A stretch of 34,115 nucleotides of DNA, taken from Nitrincola sp. A-D6. Its GTDB lineage: Bacteria; Pseudomonadota; Gammaproteobacteria; Pseudomonadales; Balneatricaceae. The notes under the pieces are model-generated. The model saw only the letters and a list, made by a program, of their open reading frames with translations. It did no database searches and had not been told where the DNA came from. Shown piece after piece: positions 1-9,033 of the stretch. The DNA lies in assembly GCF_000764495.1 (NCBI RefSeq), contig NZ_JRLB01000039.1:1-34115 (forward strand), read 5' to 3'. The position numbers and the translations under genes were made by a program. Numbering within the stretch: position 1 is the stretch's first letter; each line of letters starts with the position of its first letter.

Positions 1-40
1 CGGGCTCCTACAAAGGTATGGCACCTTCTGTAGGAGCCCG
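1..40. repeat. REP-like inverted repeat / possible icd terminator
   Basis: Two perfect 12-base arms (1-12 CGGGCTCCTACA and 29-40 TGTAGGAGCCCG) flank a 16-base loop, inside which AAGGT/ACCTT can pair again. The arm TGTAGGAGC resembles the conserved head of the REP elements seen in Pseudomonas and relatives. It lies 18 bases downstream of the icd stop on the minus strand, so the hairpin could also end icd transcription. Any following T-run would lie outside the window. I noticed no second copy in this window. Confidence 0.6.
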
Positions 41-58
41 GTCCCCGGGCGAAAAGGC

Positions 59-2290
59 TTAACGGAATTTCGCTAAAATTTCGTTGAGCGTTTTGCTTGG
101 GCACATCACCGCAACGGCTTTTTGCGCGTCTGGGTGGTAGTAACCGCCGATATCCGCTGGTTTACCCTGAACTTCGCTCAGCTCAGCCAGAATTTTGTCC
201 TGATTCTCAGTCAGCGCGGTTGCCAGAGAGGCGAAGCGTGCTTTCAGTTCAGGATCTTCGTTCTGTGCGGCCAGTTCCTGTGCCCAGTACATGGCGAGGA
301 AGAAGTGGCTGCCACGGTTGTCCAGCTCACCAGTACGGCGTGAGGGTGACTTGTTGTTTTCCAACAGGGTTTCTGTAGCACGATCCAGCGCATGACCCAG
401 AATACGGGCCTTGGGCAGGTTTTCTTTCATGCCCAGTTCATCCAGCGATACGGCAATGGCCAGGAACTCACCCAGGGAATCCCAACGCAGATGGTTTTCC
501 TGCAGTACCTGCTGAACATGCTTGGGCGCTGAACCACCGGCACCGGTTTCGTACATGCCACCACCGGCCAGCATTGGCACGACAGACAGCATTTTTGCTG
601 AGGTACCCAGTTCCATGATAGGGAACAAATCAGTCAGGTAGTCGCGCAGCACGTTACCTGTTACCGATATGGTATCCTTACCCCGGATCAAACGCTCCAT
701 GGTACGACGGATGGCTGGAATGTAGGAGTTTACGCGAATATCCAGACCTTCAGTGTCGTGGTCTTTCAGGTAGAGTTCTACTTTTTTACGCAGTTCAGCA
801 TCATGGGCACGTTCTTTATCCAGCCAGAAAATGGCTGGTGTGTCTGACTGGCGTGAACGCGTAACAGCCAGCTTGACCCAGTCGCGGATGGCTGCATCTT
901 TGGTCTGGCAAGCGCGCCAGATGTCGCCTTTTTCTACTTCATGCTCCATGATCACACTGCCGTCGGCAGCATTAACGATACGCATGACACCATCAGCTTC
1001 CAGCTCAAAGGTTTTATCATGAGAGCCATACTCTTCGGCTTTCATCGCCATCAGGCCGACGTTAGGTACGGTACCCATGGTGGTCGGATCAAATGCGCCT
1101 TCAGTTTTACAGAAGTTGATCATTTCCTGATAGATGCGCGCATAGGTGCTTTCTGGCATAACGGCTTTGGCATCTTTGGACTTACCGTCCTGACCCCACA
1201 TCTGGCCAGAGTTACGAATCATCGCAGGCATGGATGCATCAACGATAACGTCGCTGGGGATATGCAGGTTGGTGATACCTTTTACCGAATCAACCATCGC
1301 CATTTCAGGGCGGTTGGCGTAACAGGCGTGGATATCTTCTTCGATTTCTTCCTGCTTGGAGTGCGGCAGGTTTTTGATGTTTTCGTAAACGCTGTTCAAG
1401 CCATTGTTGGGGTTAACGCCCAGCTCTTTGAACAGCTCACCGTGTTTATCAAACAGCTCTTTATAGTACACAGTCACCGCGTGGCCGAAAACGATCGGGT
1501 GGGAGACTTTCATCATGGTGGCTTTGACGTGCAGTGACCACATTACGCCACTGTCTTTGCAATCATTCAGGGTCTCTTCAAAGAAATCACGCAGTGCTTT
1601 GGCGCTCATGAACATGCCGTCCAACACTTCGCCTTTTTCCAGGTGCAGCTCTTTCTTAACCTGTACTTTTCCATCTTTACCGACAAACTCGATGCGCACA
1701 TCGGTGTCATCTGTCATGGTGGTGGATTTTTCACTGGAGTAGAAATCACCGCTACGCATATAGTCAGCGTGGGAGCGGGATGCTTTGCTCCAGGCACCCA
1801 TGGAGTGTGGAAATTTACGTGCGAAGGCTTTAACGGCCGGTGGAGCGCGGCGGTCTGAGTTACCCTGACGCAGTACCGGGTTTACCGCACTGCCAAGAAT
1901 TTTGCTGTAGCGATCACGTATCTGCTTTTCTTCGTCAGTTTTGGGTTCATCAACAAAGTTAGGAACGTCATAACCCTGTGACTGCAGCTCCTTGATACAG
2001 GCTCTAAGCTGCGGAATGGAAGCACTGATATTAGGCAGTTTAATGATGTTTGCTGAAGGATCTTTGGTTAGTTCACCCAGTTCAGATAGTGTATCTGCAA
2101 CGCGCTGTTCTTCTGTGAGCTTTTCAGGGAACGCGGCTAGTACGCGTGCAGCAACAGAGATATCGCTGGTTTCAACACTGATTTCAGCCGCGGCTGTAAA
2201 GGTTCTTACAATGGGAAGCAGGGAACAGGTCGCAAGTGCTGGAGCTTCATCTGTGAGCGTATAAATAATTTTTGGACTTTTTTCTGTCAT
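59..2290 (-). CDS. icd: Isocitrate dehydrogenase, NADP-dependent, monomeric type
   Basis: Catalyses oxidative decarboxylation of isocitrate to 2-oxoglutarate with NADP+ in the cytosolic TCA cycle. The product is about 743 aa, the usual size of the monomeric IDH-II family, which is about twice a subunit of the common dimeric enzyme. Family landmarks include an N-terminal [14 protein letters not shown] stretch, the [10 protein letters not shown] segment, [18 protein letters not shown] and a C-terminal DIGGYYHPD. The open frame begins at a TTG at 2302, but the ATG at 2290 is the better start because GGGGAATAAA sits just before it and the family begins there (MTEKSPKI). It is transcribed alone, divergent from the HD-GYP gene, and a REP-like hairpin follows its stop. 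Assignment is very secure. Confidence 0.96.
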   Translation of the reverse strand: MTEKSPKIIYTLTDEAPALATCSLLPIVRTFTAAAEISVETSDISVAARVLAAFPEKLTEEQRVADTLSELGELTKDPSANIIKLPNISASIPQLRACIKELQSQGYDVPNFVDEPKTDEEKQIRDRYSKILGSAVNPVLRQGNSDRRAPPAVKAFARKFPHSMGAWSKASRSHADYMRSGDFYSSEKSTTMTDDTDVRIEFVGKDGKVQVKKELHLEKGEVLDGMFMSAKALRDFFEETLNDCKDSGVMWSLHVKATMMKVSHPIVFGHAVTVYYKELFDKHGELFKELGVNPNNGLNSVYENIKNLPHSKQEEIEEDIHACYANRPEMAMVDSVKGITNLHIPSDVIVDASMPAMIRNSGQMWGQDGKSKDAKAVMPESTYARIYQEMINFCKTEGAFDPTTMGTVPNVGLMAMKAEEYGSHDKTFELEADGVMRIVNAADGSVIMEHEVEKGDIWRACQTKDAAIRDWVKLAVTRSRQSDTPAIFWLDKERAHDAELRKKVELYLKDHDTEGLDIRVNSYIPAIRRTMERLIRGKDTISVTGNVLRDYLTDLFPIMELGTSAKMLSVVPMLAGGGMYETGAGGSAPKHVQQVLQENHLRWDSLGEFLAIAVSLDELGMKENLPKARILGHALDRATETLLENNKSPSRRTGELDNRGSHFFLAMYWAQELAAQNEDPELKARFASLATALTENQDKILAELSEVQGKPADIGGYYHPDAQKAVAVMCPSKTLNEILAKFR

Positions 2291-2321
2291 TTTATTCCCC
2301 AAATTGCATGGATGTATCGCC

Positions 2322-2340
2322 TCAGACGCTGATCAGACGC
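2322..2340. promoter_or_regulatory. Tandem 8-base direct repeat in the icd leader
   Basis: TCAGACGC occurs at 2322-2329 and again at 2333-2340, a period of 11 bases (one helical turn), 32-50 bases upstream of the icd ATG. Further upstream on the minus strand TTTACC, a 17-base spacer and GCTAAT form a weak sigma70-like pair, so the repeats would lie in the transcribed leader or just after the promoter. Two sites on one face of the helix suggest a regulator-binding site, but no known factor is recognised. Confidence 0.25.
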
Positions 2341-2545
2341 GCCTGAATCGCTTAAATTAGCTGTTGATTCTTTATTCTGGTAAAAAAACTACACTATTAT
2401 TGTATCGAATCGCCAGGTTTTTTTATACGCTGAATTGTTAGACGATGGGCTAACGTAGCAGGGTGACACAGCTTTTCGATGACTGAAATGGCATACTATT
2501 TTGTACCCTGCGGTTTTATGCCGTCAACCTGTTTGAGCTTAGAGT

Positions 2546-4171
2546 ATGACTTTTAAAGATTGTGAAATGCACGATAAGTCACTGGAACAAAAAGTACGTC
2601 GGCTTAATCAGATTGGTATAGCCTTATCAGCAGAGCGCGACAAGTTACAGTTATTAGAATTGATCCTCAGTAGCGCCCGTGAGCTTACTGGCGCTGACGC
2701 AGGCACCCTTTATCTGATGGATGCACAAACGCAGAGCTTGCATTTTGCACTTGTACAAAATGATCAGTTAGGGCTCTACCTGGGAGGGTATCAGCAGCCA
2801 GGCGCCGAGCTGTTTAAACCTATATCTTTGTATTTAGATAAGGGTCAGGCCAATGAAAAGTTGGTTGTTGCCTGGTCGGTTCTACACAAGCAGACCATAC
2901 GCATTGCTGATGCTTATGATCACAGTGCCTTTGATTTTAGTGGCACCCGTAGTTTTGACCAGCACAGTGGCTATCGCTCGCGTTCCTTTCTAACAGTCCC
3001 CCTGGTTAATCATGAAGGCGAAGTGTTTGCGGCTTTACAACTGATTAATAAACTAACGAAAAACGCTGTTGTAGCCTTTTCAGAAACTGATCAGGAGTTA
3101 GCCGAATCTCTGGCGTCTCAGGCCGCTGTAGCCTTGACGAATCAGCGTTTGATTGAGGAAATGAAAACCCTGTTTGACAGCTTTACCCGGGTGCTGGCCA
3201 CCGCGATCGATAAAAAATCCCCTCACACAGGCAATCATTGCCGTCGTGTCCCCGATGCAACGCTGTTTCTGGCTGAAGCGGTTTCGGCATCGAATCATCC
3301 GGCGGTTAAAGACTTTGTGATGAGTGAAGCCGACTTCTACGAATTGAAAACCGCCGCCTGGTTACACGATTGCGGTAAGGTGGTTACGCCACACCATATA
3401 ATGGAAAAATCGCGTAAGTTGGAAACGGTATTTGACCGTATTGAGTTGCTGGCGGCGCGAATTGAAATACTGCTGCGTGATTTGGAAATACAACAACTCA
3501 AGCAAATGCAAAGCGCCGCTGTGGCAGACGATATTGCGGCAACAAAAGCACAGCTTCTGGATGATCTTGCTTTTCTCCGCCACGTCAATGTGGGCAGGGA
3601 GTTCACAACAGATGATGATGTAGTGCGCATTCAGCAACTGGCTAAATTGACCTGGGTAGATCATGAGGGTGTCGAGCAACCCTTGCTCACTGAAGATGAA
3701 CAGATGAATCTGTCGATTCGGCGTGGCACCTTGAATCAAGGTGAGCGTCAAATTATGAACGATCATATGGTGGCAACCCTGGATATGCTGGAGCAGTTAC
3801 CTTTTCCCAAACATCTGCAGCAGGTGCCGGAATATGCGGGATGCCATCATGAGCGCATGGATGGAAAAGGATATCCACGGGGATTGAAGCGAGACGAGAT
3901 GTCAATTCCAGCACGTGTAATGGGTATAGCTGATGTGTTTGAAGCCCTGACAGCGAAAGAACGCCCGTATAAAGAACCGATGAAATTGTCACAAGCCTTG
4001 ATGATTATGGGACGTATGGTTGAAGATAACCACCTGGACCCGGATCTGTTTGCGGTCTTCGTTGAAGAACGAGTTTACCTGCGCTATGCCGAAATACATT
4101 TACAACCTGAACAGATTGACGTTATTGATATTAACGCACTGCCTGGATTGAACAAGGAGTTTCAAGGATGA
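2546..4171 (+). CDS. GAF and HD-GYP domain protein, putative c-di-GMP phosphodiesterase
   Basis: 541 aa. Residues about 20-200 read as a GAF sensor domain (GADAGTLYLMDA at 49-60; ending in SQAAVALTNQRL). Residues about 210-520 form an HD-GYP domain: HTGNHCRRV near 227, the HD pair at 274-275 (AAWLHDCGKVVTP), H407 (NDHM), and HHERMDGKGYP at 434-444 with the diagnostic GYP. HD-GYP enzymes hydrolyse cyclic di-GMP to pGpG or GMP using a metal centre. Roughly 160 residues separate HD from HHE. The insert contains a probable coiled helix (about 295-345), and I recall a GAF-HD-GYP subfamily with this arrangement. Start choice is moderate: GAG at 2535-2537 precedes the ATG at 2546, and an internal ATG lies at 2567. 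Its TGA overlaps the next gene's ATG (ATGA), so the two are probably co-translated. The ligand of the GAF domain cannot be told from sequence. Confidence 0.92.
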   Translation: MTFKDCEMHDKSLEQKVRRLNQIGIALSAERDKLQLLELILSSARELTGADAGTLYLMDAQTQSLHFALVQNDQLGLYLGGYQQPGAELFKPISLYLDKGQANEKLVVAWSVLHKQTIRIADAYDHSAFDFSGTRSFDQHSGYRSRSFLTVPLVNHEGEVFAALQLINKLTKNAVVAFSETDQELAESLASQAAVALTNQRLIEEMKTLFDSFTRVLATAIDKKSPHTGNHCRRVPDATLFLAEAVSASNHPAVKDFVMSEADFYELKTAAWLHDCGKVVTPHHIMEKSRKLETVFDRIELLAARIEILLRDLEIQQLKQMQSAAVADDIAATKAQLLDDLAFLRHVNVGREFTTDDDVVRIQQLAKLTWVDHEGVEQPLLTEDEQMNLSIRRGTLNQGERQIMNDHMVATLDMLEQLPFPKHLQQVPEYAGCHHERMDGKGYPRGLKRDEMSIPARVMGIADVFEALTAKERPYKEPMKLSQALMIMGRMVEDNHLDPDLFAVFVEERVYLRYAEIHLQPEQIDVIDINALPGLNKEFQG

Positions 4172-4938
4172 AAATCGAAATTCTGGGTTGCAGTGGCGGC
4201 ATGGGTAAAGGCGAGTTCACTACATGTATCCGTATTGATGAGCGTCTGTTGATAGATGCAGGTAGTGGGCTTGGGGAAATATCTCAAACTGAGATGTTGG
4301 CAATAAAGCAGATTTTTTTGACGCATGCCCATCTGGACCATATCTGTTTTTTACCCCTGTTACTTGATAATCTGTTTGAACTACTGGAATCCCCGATCGA
4401 GGTGCTGGCACTACCGGAAACAGTAGAGGTGTTACGCAAGCATATTTTCAATTGGCAAGTTTGGCCTGATTTCAGTGAGCTACCTGACAAATATCAACCT
4501 GCGCTGAGTTATCATCCCCTGTCTAGGGTGCAGCCAGTTGAAACTGGGGATTTAACTGTGTTTCCCATACCGGCCAGGCATGTCGTGCCAACCTGTGGCT
4601 ATCGCGTGGTATCGGCTGAAGGAAAGGTGTTTTGCTTCAGTGGCGATACGACCTATGATGAAGACGTGCTTCAGGCCTACAATCAACTTGGTCTAATTAA
4701 TATATTGATGCTTGAGTGCGCTTTTCCTGATCGCCTCAATACCGTGGCAGGGCATAGCAAACATTTAACCCCCAAGCGCTTGCTGCATTTTCTACAAGGC
4801 TTGGACCAGCCCCCCGAAAATCTGCTGATCACGCATATGAAACCAGCGTTCAGAGCAGAAATTATCAATGAACTAAATAATTTGGATCTACCCTCAACGT
4901 TACATTTTCTCAGTTCTGGCGATACGTTTATCCTTTAG
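4168..4938 (+). CDS. Metallo-beta-lactamase-fold hydrolase, class II cyclic-nucleotide phosphodiesterase-like
   Basis: 256 aa, cytosolic, no signal peptide. The metal-binding motif THAHLDH is at 52-58 (HxHxDH). Further candidate ligands are H138 (ARHVVP), D160 (FSGDTTYDED) and H223 (ITHMKP), the normal spacing of a dinuclear MBL hydrolase. The N-terminus (ILGCSGGMGKG, then LLIDAGSG) and the late FSGDT and LITHMKP segments resemble class II 3',5'-cyclic-nucleotide phosphodiesterases and related MBL proteins, but RNase Z-like or other phosphodiester activity is possible. The start codon overlaps the stop of the HD-GYP gene by 4 bases (ATGA), which suggests joint expression and a related role. 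Its 3' end overlaps the convergent DUF3095 gene by about 39 bases. Confidence 0.8.
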   Translation: MKIEILGCSGGMGKGEFTTCIRIDERLLIDAGSGLGEISQTEMLAIKQIFLTHAHLDHICFLPLLLDNLFELLESPIEVLALPETVEVLRKHIFNWQVWPDFSELPDKYQPALSYHPLSRVQPVETGDLTVFPIPARHVVPTCGYRVVSAEGKVFCFSGDTTYDEDVLQAYNQLGLINILMLECAFPDRLNTVAGHSKHLTPKRLLHFLQGLDQPPENLLITHMKPAFRAEIINELNNLDLPSTLHFLSSGDTFIL

Positions 4939-6053
4939 CACCACTGACGCGCGCCAAAAGCCCAGCGCTTGCCCATCTACAAAATGAATATGATCATCGG
5001 CCTGAAAATCACCTACCAGGCAGGTGAGTGTAGATGCCTCGCTGATGGCTGTGCCGTAAATGATGTCCCCACGGGCCTCGGCTGCATCCAGCAGTTTGAG
5101 TGTTGCTGTCAACTCATCAGGGGTCAGGTCCAGAACCATGCGGGGTCCACCAGCATGTTTACGAAAATCGCTCTGAAGTTGCAAGCTGCTCAGGTACTGT
5201 CTGGCGTTCACACGTCCCAGCTTGCCACCTACTCGCCAAGCCAGCCAAAGAATAAATGAACCTAAATAAGCCTTGACCAGACGTTTAAAGAGACCACTTG
5301 AGTGAGGTATTTTGAGTTCACGAGCAATAGAGCGCCAGGAGGGGATGGCAGGAGGGGTAAGCTGATCCAGTTTGCCAAGAGGAGAGGCCGCTTGTCCGGG
5401 AATAATGCAATACAGTTCCCGGAATAGACTGTCCAATGCTTTAATGCCCATTTCCCCTGAGGCTAAGGGGTCGATAATAATCGATACAATACAGCCTCGG
5501 TTCGATGGAATAGGGTGCCAACGACAAGATAGATTTTCCAGCCCTGGCAGGTCGCCTTTTTCGGGATCTATGTGCCACTGTGGTCTTGTTTAACCCAGTC
5601 ATCGGCGGCTTGAATACCCTCACCCAGGAACAGGCCAAAAGCATGCTGATCACTGACCATTTGTAATGAAGCGTAGGTTTTTAGGCCAGCCTGATTCAAG
5701 GATTTTACGGGCACCATGCCAATACGTAATTCAATTGAAAATACCTCCTTGGCCCAATAAGCCAGGGCAGCCAACAGGGTTCTGACGCGTTCGGACTGAT
5801 CGCCAGGTACTGCAGCTAAGACACCGTCTCCGCCAAATTGAATGGCAGCGGGTTCATCGTTACAGGTTAATGCGGGTGTGAGTACAGCAACAGCCGCTCC
5901 AGCAATAAAGTTGACATCCTTATCCCGGCCGATACTGGCTAATTGCGTGCTGCCAACCACATCGGCAACGGCAATGTACCAGTCATCTGGTAGTTGCTCA
6001 TAGTGACTGAGATCCAGTGCTTGTTGTTCAAAATCAACGATTCTACGCAGCAT
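4900..6053 (-). CDS. DUF3095 family protein with class III cyclase-like N-terminus (one frameshift)
   Basis: The N-terminal part (6053 down to about 5570) and the C-terminal part lie in different frames. Adding one base near 5582-5585, most simply a third C in the minus-strand GACCAC, joins them into about 384 aa, the family's usual length. The N-terminal domain contains LPDDWYIAVADVVGST and FGGDGVLAAVP. D31 and D76 resemble the two metal-binding aspartates of class III adenylate/guanylate cyclases, which are also about 44 residues apart. The second half contains GLENLSCRWHPIPSNRG and ends in a DHIHFVDG segment typical of DUF3095. No function is established that I can name. A nucleotidyl cyclase-like role is inference from the two motifs. 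The start at 6053 has no clear ribosome site and the true N-terminus may differ. It converges with the MBL gene. Confidence 0.78.
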
Positions 6054-6206
6054 ACAAAAGAATCCAAAAAGTGCCGAAGAAGCAATGGGGTAGCGAGATC
6101 AATATAGCATAATAACGGTCGTTTAAAGACCTCTGCCTTATAGGCGTAGTATATCCAGGGAATAGTGTTCATAGTGTATTTTTAATGTGAATAAATCTTA
6201 TTTGTG

Positions 6207-6239
6207 TTGACTATGTAATTAGAAGTGATAATAATTATC
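6207..6239 (+). promoter_or_regulatory. fbpA promoter with overlapping Fur box
   Basis: TTGACT (6207-6212), a 17-base spacer and AATAAT (6230-6235) form a good sigma70 promoter. The perfect palindrome GATAATAATTATC (6227-6239) covers the -10 element and matches the core of the Fur consensus built from GATAAT units. It lies about 73 bases upstream of the ferric-iron binding protein gene. Fe-Fur bound here would block RNA polymerase, so the operon should be induced by iron starvation. Confidence 0.8.
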
Positions 6240-6311
6240 TTTAAGTATTTAGAGTGATTCCTCGAGTCTGTCTCTAAATGTTCTTAACGCAATTATAAAA
6301 TAGGTCGTCTG

Positions 6312-7310
6312 ATGCAAAAGAAACTTTTTACCGGCATGGCACTCATTGGTGCGCTAGCAGCAGCCCCATTCGTAGCAGCGACGGAACTTACCCTCTACTC
6401 AGGTCGCGGTGAGTCATTGGTGCAGCCCATCATTGAACAGTTCGAAAAGAAAAGCGGTGTCAAAGTTAATGTACGTTACGGTGATACAGCCCAGTTGGCC
6501 GTACTGATTCAGGAAGAGGGTGAGCGCTCCCCGGCAGACCTGTATTGGGGTCAGGATGCGGGTGCCATGGGCGCTCTGGCTAATGCAGGCCTTCTGGAAA
6601 CCCTGCCCGAGAGCGTATATGCAAATTTGCCGGAAATCTTCACCAGTAAAACAGGGCAATGGGTAGCGGCAAGTGGCCGTTCACGTGTAGTGGCTTATTC
6701 AACTGAACGTGTCTCTGAAGATGAGATTCCAACTTCTGTTTTTGATACAGTTAAACCGGAATATAAAGGCCGCTTTGGTTTCGCACCAAACAACGGCAGC
6801 TTCCAGTCCTTCCTGACCGCTATGCGTGTTGTGCACGGCGATGAGAAAACCCTGGAATGGCTTGAAGGTATGAAAGCCAATGATGCTAAAGTATATCGTA
6901 ATAACACTACGCAGGTTCAGGCAATCGGTGACGGCGAGATAGACTTTGGCTTGGTAAATAATTATTATTTACCTCGGTTTGTAGCTGCGAATGCTGATTA
7001 TCCAGTAAAGCAGACCTACTTTAAAAAAGATGACATAGGCAACCTGGTAAACGTAGCAGGTGTGGCTGTGCTTAAAACCAGTGACAACAAGGAAGCCGCT
7101 GCTGAGTTTATCGAGTACATGCTGTCACCCTCTGCACAACAGTATTTCACTTCTGTTGTGAATGAGTACCCGGTCGTTGATGGCATCATTCCTAATCCGG
7201 TTCTGGGTAGCCTGGAAACTCTGCTGGATGTTGCACCAGTTGTTGACTTGGATCAATTGTCTGATCTGGAAGGTACCCTTAAGCTTCTGCGTGACGCAGA
7301 GTTGCTGTAA
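6312..7310 (+). CDS. fbpA: Periplasmic ferric-iron binding protein of an Fe(III) ABC importer
   Basis: 332 aa. A Sec signal peptide (MQKKLFTGMALIGALAAAPF, cleavage probably after VAA near residue 23) precedes the mature TELTLYSGRGE start, typical of the FbpA/FutA/AfuA cluster. The adjacent tyrosines in LVNNYYLPRF (Y218-Y219) correspond to the conserved pair that coordinates Fe3+ in FbpA. The protein captures ferric iron in the periplasm and delivers it to FbpB/FbpC. It is the first gene of the operon, has a Fur-overlapped promoter and is followed by a terminator hairpin, as expected for a binding protein made in excess over its permease. Confidence 0.93.
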   Translation: MQKKLFTGMALIGALAAAPFVAATELTLYSGRGESLVQPIIEQFEKKSGVKVNVRYGDTAQLAVLIQEEGERSPADLYWGQDAGAMGALANAGLLETLPESVYANLPEIFTSKTGQWVAASGRSRVVAYSTERVSEDEIPTSVFDTVKPEYKGRFGFAPNNGSFQSFLTAMRVVHGDEKTLEWLEGMKANDAKVYRNNTTQVQAIGDGEIDFGLVNNYYLPRFVAANADYPVKQTYFKKDDIGNLVNVAGVAVLKTSDNKEAAAEFIEYMLSPSAQQYFTSVVNEYPVVDGIIPNPVLGSLETLLDVAPVVDLDQLSDLEGTLKLLRDAELL

Positions 7311-7321
7311 CTGATATAACA

Positions 7322-7363
7322 AACCGGTAGTGATCCTGGCGACACTACCGGTTATGTTTTTTT
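7322..7363 (+). terminator. Rho-independent terminator/attenuator between fbpA and fbpB
   Basis: Perfect 11-base arms AACCGGTAGTG (7322-7332) and CACTACCGGTT (7343-7353) with a 10-base loop, followed by ATGTTTTTTT. It lies 12 bases after the fbpA stop and before fbpB. It should end most transcripts after fbpA and let a fraction read into the permease and ATPase genes. Confidence 0.88.
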
Positions 7364-7402
7364 CAAGCAGCCCTTCACCAGATTCTATGCCAGAGAGGTT
7401 TA

Positions 7403-9033
7403 TTGAAGTGGTTGGTAATGCATAGTCATAGCAGTGTAGAGGCTGGTAAGCACATTTCGTTACAGGTTACAGTAAAACGTCCCCCGCTGTATTTGCTCAT
7501 ACCGGCAGTCGTTGTGTCTGTTTGTATGGTCGTTCCTCTGGTTTATCTTTTTCTTCGCGCAGGACAGGCTCAGCCTGATCAACTGGTGGAACTGGTGTTT
7601 CGCCCGCGTAATTTTCAACTTTTACTCAATACCCTGGCCTTAACCGGCGGCGTGTTATTTATTTGCACCTTTTTGGCTTTGCCACTGGCTTGGCTGGTCA
7701 CCCGTAGCGATATCCGCGCCAAACGCTTACTGACTATTTTGGCTGTGGTGCCGCTTGCTGTGCCGGGCTATGTGATGGCTTATGCCTTGCTTGGTGTGGG
7801 GGTAACTTGGGGGTGTTGTCACAAGTATTTGGTATACAGATACAGAATATCTCTGGTTACTGGGGCGCCGTGTGGGCGTTGGCGCTCTATACCTTTCCCT
7901 ATATTTTCCTGAACCTGCGTGCCGCTTTACTGGGGCTAGACAGTAGTCTGGAGGAGAGTGCGCAGAGCCTTGGCTATTCACGTACCGAAGTGTTTCGCAA
8001 GATCATGCTGCCGCATCTGATGCCAGCCTTGCTGGCCGGTTACATGGTGGTAGGGCTTTATGTATTGGGGGATTTCGGAGCAGTTGCACTGATGCGCTAT
8101 GAAGCGTTCAGCTATGCTATTTATACGCAGTACTCGGGGGCTTTTGATCGTATTTATGCGGCGTGGCTTTCGATTATGTTATTGGCTCTGGCCGCCAGTT
8201 TTCTGGTAATGGAAGCTTATTTGCTTAAGCGCAAGCGTCTGACCAGCGTGGGTAGCGGTGTGGCGCGTCCTGCCGCACCGCAACGCCTGGGTAAGTTGGT
8301 ATTGCCTGCATGGATCTACATCGCTTTTGTCTTCTGTGCGTCAATTGGTATGCCTGTGGCCATGCTGTCATATTGGATTATTGTAGTACCACCCGATATC
8401 AGTGTGTTTCTTCAGGTCCCCTGGACGTTCTTGCGCTCAGCCGGTGCAGCAGCACCTGCCGCTGTTCTTGCCGCGGTTATGGCTTTACCCGTTTGTTATT
8501 TGTCGGTCCGCTATCCATCGCGTTGGACCAGCGCTATTGAGCGATCAACCTACATAGGTTACGCCTTACCACCCCTGACGCTGGCGCTGGCGATGGTATT
8601 TTTCGCCTTGCAAACGGCTTATTTTTTCTACCAGACACTGGGTTTGTTAATATTTGCCTGGACTGTAGCAACGCTGGCACTGGCAATGGGGCCGATACGC
8701 AGTGCTATTATTCAGACGCGCACGAATACCGAAGAAGCCTCCTATTCACTGGGCTATGGACCAGTCAGTACGTTCTTTTACGTCGTATTTCCACGTTTGC
8801 GTCGTGGTATTTTAGCGTCATTGGCACTGGTCTTTCTGTTTTGCATGAAAGAGCTGCCAATCACCTTCCTACTGGCGCCTACGGGATATAGTACACTTGC
8901 GGTCACTGTGTTTTCACGAACCTCGGAAGGGATGATGCCTGAAGCCGCGCCTTTTGCAGCGGCGATAGTGATTTTTTCCAGTCTGTCTGTAGGTTTGGTG
9001 CTGAATCGTGAAAAAATAAAGGGGAGTCAATGA
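7403..9033 (+). CDS. fbpB: Ferric-iron ABC transporter permease, fused two-domain type (one frameshift)
   Basis: Inner-membrane channel of the iron importer. It carries two homologous permease halves, each with several hydrophobic helices and an EAA-type loop that docks the ATPase: EESAQSLGYSRTEVF in the first half and EEASYSLGYGPVSTF in the second. The frame breaks in a run of five G at 7798-7802. One added G joins AVPGYVMAYALLG to GNLGVLSQVFG, giving about 543 aa, normal for FbpB. I take the break as a sequence error. The start is uncertain: a TTG at 7403 follows AGAGAGG by 4 bases and an ATG lies at 7418. The 3' end overlaps fbpC by 4 bases (ATGA). Confidence 0.88.

Noticed and set aside
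941-1537. 198-codon plus-strand open frame opposite icd
   Set aside because: It is a shadow of icd: no ribosome site, no family resemblance, and many frames are open across this stretch because of icd codon use.
5939-6172. 77-codon minus-strand frame upstream of DUF3095 as a separate gene or true N-terminus
   Set aside because: It runs in another frame over the conserved ADVVGST region and has no family match. Only its upstream part could matter if another frameshift hides the true DUF3095 start, which I cannot decide.
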